The notes: generated by a model from the letters alone, not told the origin. 64,000 bases of DNA from JBARDN01 sp963755705 (GCA_963755705.1 CAVWKW010000001.1:1736001-1800000), one strand, 5' to 3'. Shown: positions 9,025 to 18,697, counted from the stretch's first letter. A program made the numbers and translations.

Positions 9025-9210
9025 ATGGAACAACTTTCCGGTCTGCAGCAGTTTCTTATCATTCTGACTCAGCCCGACAACATCCCAATCATGGGGATGA
9101 TGGTACTGGTCCTGTTCTTCACCTGGATGGCGCTGAAGCAGGCGCGGCGCAACGATCAGCTTATCCAGCACGGGCATCGCGACCGGATTATCGACGAGAT
9201 GCGCAAGTAG
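9025..9210 (+). CDS. Small single-pass membrane protein preceding a polyferredoxin
   Basis: A 61-residue protein: about 20 polar residues, one transmembrane helix (IPIMGMMVLVLFFTWMALKQA), then a strongly charged tail rich in Arg and Asp. AGGGAGAAAAG sits just upstream of the ATG, and the ferredoxin gene starts 29 bases after the stop, so the two are likely translated from one message. It resembles small anchor or assembly subunits such as CcoQ only in general form; I do not recognise the family. A plausible inference is that it tethers the ferredoxin to the membrane. Confidence 0.7.
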   Translation: MEQLSGLQQFLIILTQPDNIPIMGMMVLVLFFTWMALKQARRNDQLIQHGHRDRIIDEMRK

Positions 9211-9239
9211 CAGTATCGGCGGGAGCAAGGGAATCTATC

Positions 9240-9713
9240 ATGCCGTTTACGATTGTCGCGGAGAATTGCACCGGATGCAGCGCGTGCGAGAAACGCTGCC
9301 CGACCGGCGCGATCTCGGGCGAATCCAAGCGAGTCTACTTTATCGAACCCGCGCTATGCATCGATTGCGGCGCATGCGGAGTCATCTGTCCTGACGACGC
9401 GATCATGAACAACAAGGGCGCGATGACTCACGTGCTCAAACGCGCTGAGCGTCCGGTCGCGGTGGTCCATCCGGACAACTGCAACGGATGCGGCGTCTGT
9501 GTCAACGTGTGCCCGTTCGAGTGTATCTCGCCGTCGCCCGCAAACACCGCCAACTATCTCGGCCTGGTCCAGGTCAACGAGAAGACCTGCGTAGGTTGTC
9601 TGTTGTGTGAAGAGGTATGCGGATGGGACGGGATTTACATCATGCCGTCCGGCGAGAAGGAAGCCTTTCTGAGTGTGCTCGGCTATTCGGCCGCGGGCGA
9701 GGACGCCGTATAG
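9240..9713 (+). CDS. Polyferredoxin with four 4Fe-4S motifs
   Basis: A 157-residue electron carrier with four CxxCxxCxxxC motifs: C10/13/16/20, C40/43/46/50, C81/84/87/91 and C117/120/123/127, that is, two back-to-back bacterial-type 2[4Fe-4S] modules. An extra Cys is at 95. There is no signal peptide, so it is cytoplasmic or on the inner face of the membrane. ATG 9240 follows GGGAGCAAGGG. No cognate oxidoreductase is adjacent apart from the small membrane protein upstream, so donor and acceptor are unknown. Confidence 0.88.
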   Translation: MPFTIVAENCTGCSACEKRCPTGAISGESKRVYFIEPALCIDCGACGVICPDDAIMNNKGAMTHVLKRAERPVAVVHPDNCNGCGVCVNVCPFECISPSPANTANYLGLVQVNEKTCVGCLLCEEVCGWDGIYIMPSGEKEAFLSVLGYSAAGEDAV

Positions 9714-10174
9714 CAGCGCCTGCATGCGCGATTGCGATTTCGATCCTGTTCTGGTCTGCTTCCGTCGCCCGCGCCGAACCTGACTCAGCGCCCCCGCGCG
9801 CGGGGATGACGCTCAGCGCGGAGCAGGCCTGCGACACTATTCGCTTCTCACTCCACAAACTTGCTCACGCCGAGCACGAACAGGCCTTCGCCCTGGACTT
9901 GTCGGCGGGCGAGGGCGGAGCGACCCCGGTCGTCGCCGCCCAACTTGCCAAGCTGCTCGAATGCAGTAGCAATCTGCGCGATATGCTGAGCAGTGTGCGT
10001 GCGCGCACCGCGCCGGGCGATCCGCGCGTTGAGGAGTGCGTGAAGATGGGCTTTCACGCGCTGGTCGAAGCGGAGCGGCTTACAACTACGGTGGAAGAAG
10101 TCCTATATGGAAATGAGCCGGGCGCGCAGGTCAAGTCGGACGCGATGCAGACGGCGCCCGCGCCTCGACCTTGA
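9617..10174 (+). CDS. Predicted secreted helical protein of unknown function
   Basis: A 185-residue reading frame whose first 97 bases overlap the end of the ferredoxin gene in another frame. A hydrophobic stretch ACAIAISILFWSASVARA with arginines before it looks like a signal peptide, and the mature part is helical with three Cys (in ACDT, ECSS, ECVK contexts). The start is uncertain: ATG 9617 is the first, and no better ATG/GTG was found closer to the signal peptide. The coding frame has the same codon bias as its neighbours. It ends convergent with, and 44 bases inside, the FTR1 gene. Not recognised. Confidence 0.5.
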   Translation: MRMGRDLHHAVRREGSLSECARLFGRGRGRRIAAPACAIAISILFWSASVARAEPDSAPPRAGMTLSAEQACDTIRFSLHKLAHAEHEQAFALDLSAGEGGATPVVAAQLAKLLECSSNLRDMLSSVRARTAPGDPRVEECVKMGFHALVEAERLTTTVEEVLYGNEPGAQVKSDAMQTAPAPRP

Positions 10175-10997
10175 TCGCAGATTGCTTTTCCTCGGTTTGA
10201 GCTCTTCCGCGAGGCATGAAGTAGGAAATGATCGCAACCGCGATCAGGATCAACTGCGCGCCGATCGATTGCACGGTCGGGAAAATTCCTAGCGCGGTGA
10301 TCTGCGGGACATGATCGATAAATGTCGCGCTCAGCATCCCGGATTCCTGCCAGCTCGCGACGCCCTGTCCGATGAACACGACCGCGAGGGCATAGAGCAT
10401 TATGGACGTGACCGAGAACACCGCGCGAAGCGGAATTTTGTACGCGGCGCGGGTCAGCACCCAGAAGATTATCGCAAGGCCGATTGCGCCGGCGAAAATT
10501 CCGAGCATCACGGCGTGCCGCTCGGCCGCAAGCGTCGCGCCCGCGGTCAGCGCCTGGAAGAAGACAATCGTCTCGCCGCCCTCGCGAATCACTGCCAGAA
10601 AGGCGGTTAGCCCCAGCGCGATCGAAGGTGCCGCGCTATGGCGCGCGCTCTCGACCTTGCTCCGAATAAACTTGTTCCAGTGATCAGCTTGCGCTTTCGA
10701 GGTGAGCCATGAGCTTACATAGAATAGTGTCGCCGCCGCGAGGAACTGAAACACGCCCTCGAGCGTGTCGCTGGCGTCGTCGCCAATCACGTGATTGACC
10801 GCCCATGCGAGCGCGACGCTGGCGATAACGGCCAGCATCGCGCCGCCGTAGACATCGCGCGATCGATCCTGACCCTCGATGCTGCGGGTGCCGGCGGCCA
10901 GAGCGATAATCACGAGGATCGCTTCGAGTCCCTCGCGCAGGATGATTCCAAAGGCGTACAGAAAGTAAGGGACGGCGGTACCAGTCACGATGAACAT
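10131..10997 (-). CDS. FTR1-family iron permease
   Basis: High-affinity iron uptake permease of the EfeU/FTR1 family, 288 residues with about seven transmembrane helices. Both iron-binding REGxE motifs are visible: R21-E-G-L-E25 in helix 1 and R138-E-G-G-E142 in helix 4. Family members pass iron across the inner membrane, often together with a periplasmic oxidase or p19-type protein; none is adjacent, though a small secreted Cys protein is convergent. The promoter region has a Fur-box-like palindrome 27 bases upstream of the start codon, so repression by iron-loaded Fur is expected. Confidence 0.9.
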   Translation of the reverse strand: MFIVTGTAVPYFLYAFGIILREGLEAILVIIALAAGTRSIEGQDRSRDVYGGAMLAVIASVALAWAVNHVIGDDASDTLEGVFQFLAAATLFYVSSWLTSKAQADHWNKFIRSKVESARHSAAPSIALGLTAFLAVIREGGETIVFFQALTAGATLAAERHAVMLGIFAGAIGLAIIFWVLTRAAYKIPLRAVFSVTSIMLYALAVVFIGQGVASWQESGMLSATFIDHVPQITALGIFPTVQSIGAQLILIAVAIISYFMPRGRAQTEEKQSAIKVEARAPSASRPT

Positions 10998-11023
10998 TAG
11001 GTGTTGGGACGGTTAACGTTATG

Positions 11024-11042
11024 ATTGAGAATGACTCTCAAT
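11024..11042 (-). promoter_or_regulatory. Fur-box-like operator upstream of the FTR1 permease
   Basis: ATTGAGA-ATGAC-TCTCAAT is a perfect 7-bp inverted repeat with a 5-base spacer, matching the TGAGAATnATTCTCA style of Fur operators. It lies 27 bases before the start of an iron permease, where a repressor would block transcription. Match judged by eye. Confidence 0.65.
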
Positions 11043-11241
11043 TCCAAACTATCGCCTCCCTTACTCATTGTCAAATTTCGCGCAGCTCCTCAATCCCCAT
11101 TGCCTTTTCGCTCCCGCGTGCTTCACCTCGCCTTGCAGCTCTTTCAATCCGAGTGTAACGTCTCAATTGAAGCAGGCCGCCCTTGAGGCGAACGCCCGCT
11201 TCATGTGTTTTTTGGGGCGCAAGCAACCTATCGGGTCCCCG

Positions 11242-11610
11242 ATGCGCTGTAATTACTGCCGAAAACGAGCCGGAATCATCCGCAGGGTGTGTGCGCCCTG
11301 CGCGAAGGTGATTGCGGTGGTCGAGCGTTCGGGCGGCGAAATCGGAATCGCGGGCCTGGTGGATCTCTTTATTGCCGAAGGGCTCGAGCGCGAGCAGGTA
11401 GACGCCGTGCTCGACGCGAAAATCAGTGACCAGCCCACCATCCGCGATCGCCTGACCTCGAACCTCACCAACGCTCTGATGCAGGGGCTCGGGATGCCAG
11501 GACGGCAAACTCCCGAGGACGTCAGGCGCGTGCGCGAGGCGATGAAGCCCGGCGCGGACACAGATAGATGGTCGAGCGGCGAGACGCCGCCCGGATTTTC
11601 GCACGGATAG
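11242..11610 (+). CDS. Small zinc-finger-like protein of unknown function
   Basis: A 122-residue protein beginning with a treble-clef-like pair C-N-Y-C and C-A-P-C fourteen residues apart (MRCNYCRKRAG ... RRVCAPCAKV), suggesting one Zn site, then a helical segment rich in Leu, Glu and Asp (LVDLFIAEGLEREQVDAVLDAKI). ATG 11242 is chosen because it starts right at the zinc motif; an in-frame ATG at 11203 and the longer frame from 11068 are less natural. The next small gene begins 22 bases downstream. I do not recognise the family. Confidence 0.55.
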   Translation: MRCNYCRKRAGIIRRVCAPCAKVIAVVERSGGEIGIAGLVDLFIAEGLEREQVDAVLDAKISDQPTIRDRLTSNLTNALMQGLGMPGRQTPEDVRRVREAMKPGADTDRWSSGETPPGFSHG

Positions 11611-11632
11611 CCGCGGGCAGTCGCGAACTATC

Positions 11633-11914
11633 ATGCCGGCGCAAAAAGATCGCAGCGACTTCGCGGTGATGAACCGGATGATCGATCATATCCGGCTCCT
11701 GATCGCGGTCGATGACGAAGCAATTCCGGTCAAGAAGAAACTCGAGACCCAGGCGATTCTGAAGGACTTCCAGGCCCTGCTGGCCGAGCCGCCCGAATCT
11801 CAGGAGCGCGGACGGATCAAAGCATACTATGAAATCCTGTGCCGCGATCTCGGCGCGGAGGCCGACGTTGCCGCGCTGCTCATTTCGCTGAAGAATTATA
11901 TTTCATACCTCTAG
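11633..11914 (+). CDS. Small helical hypothetical protein
   Basis: Ninety-three residues, predicted all-helical, charged and soluble, with no cysteines except one near the end and no signal peptide. It sits 22 bases after the zinc-finger-like gene and 20 bases before the 3-hydroxyacyl-CoA dehydrogenase, so it is probably part of that transcript. Not recognised; codon use matches neighbouring real genes. Confidence 0.5.
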   Translation: MPAQKDRSDFAVMNRMIDHIRLLIAVDDEAIPVKKKLETQAILKDFQALLAEPPESQERGRIKAYYEILCRDLGAEADVAALLISLKNYISYL

Positions 11915-11934
11915 CTGGACTCCGGGAGCATACG

Positions 11935-12819
11935 ATGGCGGTAAGCACGGTGGGCATAATTGGGGCGGGACAGATGGGCGCGGGGATCGCGCAGGTGACG
12001 GCGCAGGCGGGAATCAACGTGGTGATGCATGACGTGACGCCAGACTTGACCCAGCGCGGAGTCGATTCGATAACGCGCAACCTCGATCGGATGATTCAGC
12101 GCGGACGCTTCAAGCCCGAAGAGCGCGACCACGTGATGGCGCGCGTATCGACCTCGGCGCGGCTCGAAGATCTGGCGGCGGTTGATTTCGTGATCGAGGC
12201 GGTAATTGAAAACGAGGACGCCAAGATCGCGCTGTTTCAGCGCCTCGACAAGATTTGCCCGCCCGAGGTGATTTTCGCCTCGAACACCTCTTCGATCTCG
12301 ATCACCCGGATGGGCGCGCGGACCAGCCGCGCCGACCGCGTGATCGGGATGCATTTCATGAATCCGGTTCCGGCGATGAAGCTGGTCGAGATTATCCGCG
12401 GGCTCGCGACCTCTGACGAAACTTTCCAGGCGACACGCACGCTTGCCGGCCGGGTCGGCAAGATGACGATGACCGCGCAGGATTTCCCCGGCTTCATCGT
12501 CAACCGTGTCCTGCTGCCGATGATCAACGAAGCGATCTACACGCTCTACGAAGGCGTCGGCGGCGTGACCGACATCGATACCGCGATGAAGCTCGGCACC
12601 AACCAGCCGATGGGCCCGCTCGAGCTCGCCGACCTTATCGGACTCGACACCTGCCTCGCGATCATGGAAGTGATGCATCGTGTCCTGGGCGACGACAAAT
12701 ATCGGCCGTGTCCGTTGCTCAAAAAGTACGTTGATGCTGGCTACCTGGGACGTAAAGCGGGACGCGGCTTTTATAAATATGACGCGCAGGGCAATCCGGT
12801 CGCGCCGCAAGGCCAATGA
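11935..12819 (+). CDS. 3-hydroxybutyryl/3-hydroxyacyl-CoA dehydrogenase
   Basis: NAD-dependent L-3-hydroxyacyl-CoA dehydrogenase, 294 residues, of the stand-alone Hbd/PaaH type. The Rossmann motif GIIGAGQMGAG is at the N-terminus, the catalytic His and Glu are in GMHFMNPVPAMKLVEII, and DFPGFIVNRVLLPMINEA starts the C-terminal dimerisation domain; the ending LGRKAGRGFYKY is typical. It reduces acetoacetyl-CoA or oxidises 3-hydroxyacyl-CoA in beta-oxidation or butyrate-type metabolism. An upstream in-frame ATG at 11839 would overlap the preceding gene and is rejected. Confidence 0.92.
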   Translation: MAVSTVGIIGAGQMGAGIAQVTAQAGINVVMHDVTPDLTQRGVDSITRNLDRMIQRGRFKPEERDHVMARVSTSARLEDLAAVDFVIEAVIENEDAKIALFQRLDKICPPEVIFASNTSSISITRMGARTSRADRVIGMHFMNPVPAMKLVEIIRGLATSDETFQATRTLAGRVGKMTMTAQDFPGFIVNRVLLPMINEAIYTLYEGVGGVTDIDTAMKLGTNQPMGPLELADLIGLDTCLAIMEVMHRVLGDDKYRPCPLLKKYVDAGYLGRKAGRGFYKYDAQGNPVAPQGQ

Positions 12820-12882
12820 GAGAACAACCGATACGCTCGCCGGCCGCGTGCAAGGGCCGCCCCGGCAGTTGGAGGTGAGGCT

Positions 12883-13116
12883 ATGTCCGTCAAGGCTTTC
12901 ATCCTGATTGATACTTCACCCGGCAAAGCCCGCGAGGTTGCGGGCAAGCTCCGGCAAGTCGAGGGCGTGTCGGTTGCGCACGCGGTGACCGGGCCGCATG
13001 ACATTATCGCGATCGCAGAGGCTCACGACGTCACCGCGCTCGGCGAGCTTGTGGTCCAGAGAATTCAAAGTGTGACCGGCGTGAATCGTAGCCTCACCTC
13101 GATCGTGGCCGACTAG
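12883..13116 (+). CDS. Stand-alone Lrp/AsnC ligand-binding (RAM) domain protein
   Basis: Seventy-seven residues that correspond only to the effector-binding, oligomerising domain of Lrp/AsnC regulators (AsnC_trans_reg): KAFILIDTSPGKAREVAGKLRQ at the start and GPHDIIAIAEAHD in the middle are the family blocks. No helix-turn-helix precedes it. Such stand-alone domains bind amino acids or related metabolites and may tune partner enzymes or hetero-oligomerise with full regulators. GGAGGTGAGGCT lies immediately upstream. It follows the dehydrogenase by 63 bases. Confidence 0.85.
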   Translation: MSVKAFILIDTSPGKAREVAGKLRQVEGVSVAHAVTGPHDIIAIAEAHDVTALGELVVQRIQSVTGVNRSLTSIVAD

Positions 13117-13156
13117 GCGCCGCACGGTCGACCGAGAATCAGGGGGAGATATCGCA

Positions 13157-13582
13157 ATGGCACGCGGAGCGATGAGCCATCTGGCACTGGTAGTGACCGA
13201 TCTGGCGGCCGCGACCGCATTCTACGACGCGGTCCTGGCCTTTATGGGCTACGCCCGGGTGCCGGTGCCGGAATCCACTCAGGCGCTGATGAAGACCGTT
13301 CTTATCGCCTACTCGAGTCCTCATGGCGCGATCACGATTCGGCCGGCCAAGCCGGAGTTCGCCGCGATGAAGTTTCATCGCGAATCGGCAGGGCTTAATC
13401 ATTTCGCGTTCACCGCCGCCTCGCGCGCGGACGTGGACGCGATGTATGAGAAGCTCAGGGAGATAGGAGCAACGGTGCTCGATCCGCCCGCCGATTACGC
13501 ATATTTTCCGGAGTATTACGCAGTCTATTTCACCGATCCTGACGGGATCAAATTCGAGTTCGCCTACGCACCCGCGCTCTAG
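13157..13582 (+). CDS. VOC-family (glyoxalase/bleomycin-resistance/dioxygenase) protein
   Basis: A 141-residue vicinal-oxygen-chelate protein with two beta-alpha-beta-beta-beta modules. The start MSHLALVVTDLAAATAFYDAVL and the second module GLNHFAFTAASRADVDAMYEKL with DPDGIKFEFAY are diagnostic; His and Glu residues in the strands could form a metal site. These proteins act on small electrophiles, lactoylglutathione or catechols, and the substrate cannot be assigned. AGGGGGAGAT precedes the start. Confidence 0.85.
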   Translation: MARGAMSHLALVVTDLAAATAFYDAVLAFMGYARVPVPESTQALMKTVLIAYSSPHGAITIRPAKPEFAAMKFHRESAGLNHFAFTAASRADVDAMYEKLREIGATVLDPPADYAYFPEYYAVYFTDPDGIKFEFAYAPAL

Positions 13583-13619
13583 CGCGTGTCGGGGGCATCA
13601 AGGCAGGAAGAAGCAGTCG

Positions 13620-14117
13620 ATGGCTGAATTACCGGTAATCAAGCGGCTCAAAAAAGATCTCGACGTGATGAAGCGCGAGCTCACCGTGGATTTGCCCAAG
13701 GAGCTCGAGCGCGCCCGCGCCCACGGCGACTTGTCCGAGAACGCGGAATGGGCGATGGCCAAGCAGCGGCAGGAGTTCCTGCGCGCGCGGGTCAACAACA
13801 TGGAAGCGCGAATCGCGGAGCTGACCACGATTGATCTCGAATCGATCCCGCACGACACGGTCGGCCTTGGCAGCCGCGTAAAACTCGAAGACCTCGACGA
13901 AGGCGGCACCGCCGAGTACGAAATCGTCGTGCCCGAAGAGGTTGACGGCGCACAGCACAAGATCTCGTTGTCCTCGCCGCTCGGCCGTGCGTTGATTGGC
14001 AAGTCCACGGACGACGATATCGAGGTAGTAACCCCCAAGGGCAAACGCTCCTATCTGGTCAAGCAGCTAATAACGATCCACAAGCTCCTCGCCGCAGAAA
14101 ATCCCGGCGGCAATTGA
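13620..14117 (+). CDS. greA: Transcription elongation factor GreA
   Basis: Rescues backtracked RNA polymerase by stimulating transcript cleavage in the secondary channel. The N-terminal coiled coil carries the acidic tip ENAEWAMAK (the family motif DLSENAEY), and the C-terminal FKBP-like domain has ISLSSPLGRALIGKS and GDxxxVxTPxGxxxY-like residues. The length, 165, is right. AGGAAGAAG lies in front of the ATG. It stands alone after the VOC gene; an imperfect 14-bp stem follows at 14121-14175. Confidence 0.93.
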   Translation: MAELPVIKRLKKDLDVMKRELTVDLPKELERARAHGDLSENAEWAMAKQRQEFLRARVNNMEARIAELTTIDLESIPHDTVGLGSRVKLEDLDEGGTAEYEIVVPEEVDGAQHKISLSSPLGRALIGKSTDDDIEVVTPKGKRSYLVKQLITIHKLLAAENPGGN

Positions 14118-14120
14118 AGT

Positions 14121-14175
14121 ATTCTGATGGTCCCGCGCTCTTCGATGGCTCTCCGGGAGGAGGGATCGTCAGAAT
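14121..14175 (+). other. Imperfect hairpin after greA
   Basis: ATTCTGATGGTCCC (14121-14134) pairs with GGGATCGTCAGAAT (14162-14175) with two mismatches. No T-run follows, so it is not a convincing intrinsic terminator, though it may protect the greA transcript end. Confidence 0.35.
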
Positions 14176-14337
14176 GAGAGTTCCTGATTAAGAGGTTCTG
14201 GGTCCGCAGGCGGATCAGACTGAAATTGCCGCCGTATAACTTGCAGCGGGGCATTCCGTCACGCTGATGCGCTTGAAAGCGGTCGCTAGTTCCTATTTAG
14301 TCGAGCAAATGTCTTGAGCCAAAGGGAGGCGACCGTA

Positions 14338-17300
14338 TTGCCTGCGACATCTCGAATTCGTCAACCCGGTAGAATTTTGCCTTTGTTTACCAGCCTGCTG
14401 CTGGTGATGATGTTCTTTTCCGGACCGGCGTTGGCCTCGGTCGTAACGTGTAATAGCGGGACTTTGACCTCGGGCGACGCGACCACGGATCTTCAGGTGA
14501 CAGGACCCTGCGAAGTTACGGGCGGCACCTACGTCTTCCATAGCGTGAACATCTACAGCACGAATCCGGGCGTCACTCCGGGTGGAACTCTGACCTTTGA
14601 TGACGCGGTAACCAATTTTTATGCGGAGAATATCGTCATCGAGAACGGCGGCAGCCTGATCGCAGGATCAACGACGACGCCGATCGGCACGGCCGGTGGA
14701 GCTGTGACGGTGACGATTCATTTATGGGGTGCGGCGACGGATCCGGGAGTTACCTGCGTATCCGCCAATTGTGGCGTCCCAAGTGCGATCTGGACCTCCA
14801 ACCCGCGCACGATGCCGCCGATGCTACGGCCGACCGAGGACTGCGCTTTTAATCCGCTACCGGGCGTCGCCAGCGATTGCTTCTACTCATACGAGCCTCT
14901 GGACCCGGCGGATCGAACCGGTAATCCCACCGCTTATTTCGGCCACAAGGTCTTGGCGCTGTCCTATGGCGGCACACTCCAACTCTTCGGGAAAAAGGGT
15001 GCATCATACGCTGGCCAACCGAGGGCTTGCGTAGAAGACAGCCCATCGTGCACCGGCACAAGCTGGGTCCGATTGCAGGGCAGTGTAGAGCCCAAGGCCA
15101 CAAGCATCGTAGTAGCGGGTGCCGTGGATTGGCAGCAGAACGACAATATCGTCATCACCTCGACCGATTACTTGCCGGGTCACGCTGAGCAGTTGATTAT
15201 CAGCAAACCGCCGGTGCTCAGTGGCAATACGACGACGGTTACGTTTACCAACTCCATTGCCGGCGTCACCGGCCTGCAATGGCCGCATAATGGGGCGATA
15301 CTCGACCTTTCCAATTACCGCGTATCCGGGCATCTCACGCCTTGGGAGAAACGTCAGCTCGGCCGACACGCGCGCCGCAGTAGGATTGCTGACACATAGC
15401 ATCCGCATCATCTCTGAAGGCGATACGGCGCCGGTGGCGCCAGCCTACACGACCACCTTCCCTCCGGCGCCGACCGACGGCTCGACCGGCTACTTTTTCG
15501 GCGGCCACACCATCGTGCGCCAGGGTTTTCAGAGCTACCAGGTGCAGGGCGTCGAGTTTTATCATCTGGGGCAGGGCGGCGAGATCATGCACTATCCGGT
15601 GCATTTCCACATGGCGCGTCAAACGCCAACCTCAGTCAGCGCGACGGAGCCTCTAACTTTTGTGAAGGACAGTTCGGTGTGGGCCTCGATGACGCGCTGG
15701 ATGGTGATCCATGCGACCCAGGGCGTGCGGCTGGCGCGTAACGTGGGCTATGAATCGATAGGACATGGCTACTACCTGGAGGATGGAACCGAGACCGGAA
15801 ACCAACTTTACGCCAACTTGGGAGTCCTTGCGCGAGCTGCGGTCGCTAATGCTCAGAATCCGCGCCGCGTCCCGGGCATCCTGAGCGCTACCGATACGAG
15901 CTGTACGAAGCACGATGCCACCTGTGCGCAGGGCTACGACAACTTCCCGTACTACTCGGACGCGAACCATCCCGCGGTGTTCTGGATCATGAACGGGATG
16001 AACGACTTCGAGTACAACATGGCCGCCGGTGCGGCCACCTGCGGCACTTGCTACTGGTTCGTGCCCGGCGCGGTCAGCGGCCTGTCGCAAACCGAGAAAT
16101 GGTATGGCTACGCCGGCGAACAATTAGGGAGCCAGCCCGGCACTCTTCCGCCCTTTAGCGATCGTGGGGGACGACCCCGCTCGAGACTTTCCTCGGCAAC
16201 TCGTGCAGCTCGGCGATGGAAGGGTTCATGGAGATTGGTAACAGCGCGGTCTGTAATGGCGTCAACCAGATGGATCCGGCCAACCTGACATCCAAGGTCT
16301 CTACGCTGCAGATGCTACCGTTAACCCAAGCGACGGCAAATTATCCGGTTCCGGTTCCTGATGACGATACTTATTGGCCCAGGGTGTCCGGCGGCGGACG
16401 GCTGGCCACGCGCTGCTCAGACGCCGATACCGGCAAGACTAACCCCGATTGCACCTCGATCCCGATCTGCAGCGACGGAACCAGGGGAAATTGCGACGTA
16501 GTGGTGCTCGACCAGTTCGTCACCAATTTTAATTGGGCGCAGAATAATTTCTCCGCCATCTGGGTGCGGCCATTCTGGTCATTGGTGATCGACAGCGAAA
16601 TTGGCGACGTGCAGGGCGGCGGGCTGAATTTCGTGACCAGCGGCGACTACAGCAAGTCCTCGGTGATCAGCGGCTTCTGGGCGTTGGCGCGCAAGACCGC
16701 CTTCGTCGGCGGCAGCCAATGGCAGAATCCGGCCAGCGCTCTTTCCGACAATCCGTATGCCTCCAACGGCGGTCCATTTAACCCATTCGTCAGTAAGGAC
16801 GGCCTTTCCAAAGGCTTGCAATGCGCACCAGACATCAACGGTAACCCCAACAATTCCTACTGTCTGTCGCAAGCCGACGGCATCAGCATGCAGCTAACTA
16901 ACTTCGGGAGCTTTCAACGCCTGTTCAGCGTCTACGACGGCCCCACCTACCAGGACTCCAACGCCTTTATAAACATCCATCCGACTTACCTGACCACGGA
17001 CGGAACCGTGACCGGCAAGGTGATCGATAAAAACGGCAAATGCCAGCCTAGCGACCTCACGGGTAATCCCTGCCAATTTGCCGGTTTCATGAATGGCGGC
17101 GTATCCGGTCTGCGGGCTTATAGGGTATCGGACGATACGGCCAAGAACCGCTGCTATCTGCCCAATGCCGCAATCGGATGGAAGCAGCCCAACGGATTTT
17201 ATTACGCTCCGGCTTTCCACTCCGCCAACCTCTTCTTCAGCGGCGTTGACATACGCCATTTTGTCACCGAACCTCTGTTCAAGGGCGGCCTCTTGAATTT

Positions 17301-18660
17301 CGATACCAGTCTAAGCGAGACAAAAACGCAGTGGTGTTCCTGGAATGATCGCTACTTTGCGGGCTTTACCGACATCGATCGAGAGACCGTGCTGAACGAT
17401 GACGAGGGCAGCCTGACCGGCTTGGCTGGCCCCGTTGCCACAGTCACACCAACTCCGGCAGTGCCGAGCGAAACCATCTCGGTCAATCAGGAGAAGTTCT
17501 TTGACGCTCCAATCCAGACCACGGAATGCGCGACCGACGTGGCGGCCAACCGCGGGAGCGATTCGAAGTGTGCTCCAGCGACCGCGAAGACCAGTCCCTA
17601 CGAATATTTGACCGCGGCGCTTTATCCTGAATGCGCGCTGACTGTCCCGCTTCCTCCTCCTGGTATTCAGCCACCTTTACTTCAGTGCGCCGACGAAAGC
17701 TGGGGCAGCACCTGCAGCAATCCTCCGGGTTCCGGCGCTGGCTCCGGCTCCTGCGTTGGGGTGCCGCTCTATCGCCAGCTTCTCACGTCCGGAGAAACCG
17801 GCGGGCTGGATCAGGCCAAGCGCATGATGGGTCAAAATACGTTTCAGAGGAGCGGCCTCACGGTTAACCACGGTGTCTATTACATCGACACTACCCTCTC
17901 CAAGAATACTCAGACAAAAGCGGGCGCCGAAAGCGTGAATACCTTTGTGCCCGGTGGAGTCTACGACCTGTTTTTTCTTTACTCCAAGCCGGATACCCAG
18001 CAGATTTATAAATTTTATGTGGGCAAAAATATTCCTGACTCGAGCGGCAAAACCTTCGCGCAAGCGAACGTAAAATTCGGCTACGTCGATATCAGCACCT
18101 CCAAGTACAAATTCTCGACCGCAAACAGTGGCGCGTTACCGAAAGGCTGGAACAGTCAATACGATTCCGGCAGCGGAATTCTCACTCTGACGACCAACAT
18201 GTCGGGGCTGGCGAGCGACTACAATTTCAATACCGTAGTTTCTGGTTCAGAGCCGCCAACAACTCTCGGCCAGCAGCAGTGCGAACCGCCCACGATGTGC
18301 CAATGGACCTCGAACTCGAACGGAGGCACCTGCCAGTGCAATCCCAACGGTCCTTACTATTCTCTGTGCAGCCAGAAGAATCCCGTTGGTCAGACCGTTT
18401 GTGACTGGTCGGTCAAAGACCTGGATTGCGGAGCAAATGGATGTCCGGCATTCCAAGTGACATTTCCGTCGGGCACTTATTTCGCCGCCAACGATAAAAG
18501 TTATCGACCCACTCCGGTAAAATTTGGCTCCAAGGAAGATCCTTCAGGATTCGATTGGAACGTAAAATATGATCTGGTCGGAGCCGCAATCTCGGGCGCG
18601 CAGTGTAACTACGCGACGCAACCACAAGATTCCCTCTGCGGAAAGATGTCTCGGCGATAG
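14338..18660 (+). pseudogene. Giant secreted G8-domain (CEMIP/TMEM2-like) protein, broken by two frameshifts
   Basis: One long gene of about 1,440 codons read in three pieces: frame A 14338 to about 15347, frame B about 15347-16170, and frame A again to 18660. The TTG start at 14338 follows AAAGGGAGG and gives a clean signal peptide (LFTSLLLVMMFFSGPALA). The first piece has the Gly-rich G8 beta domain (NIVIENGGSLIAG). The middle has right-handed helix-like repeats with FHMA and GVRLARNVGYESIGHGYYLEDGTE. The last is a Cys-rich repeat region. The first shift is near GGGAGAAACG, the second near the G5 run at 16166-16170; together they restore the frame. Similar eukaryotic proteins bind or degrade hyaluronan. 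This is either a decaying gene or two base-calling errors; identity of the family is fairly sure, function is not. Confidence 0.7.
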
Positions 18661-18697
18661 CCGCCGCGAGCCGAAATGAGCGATCGACGGCATAAAC

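Noticed and set aside
16216..18660. The last third of the G8-domain gene as an independent 814-residue protein
   Set aside because: Coding sense continues upstream in the same frame to about 16170 and joins the preceding piece; there is no signal peptide or ribosome site at 16216.
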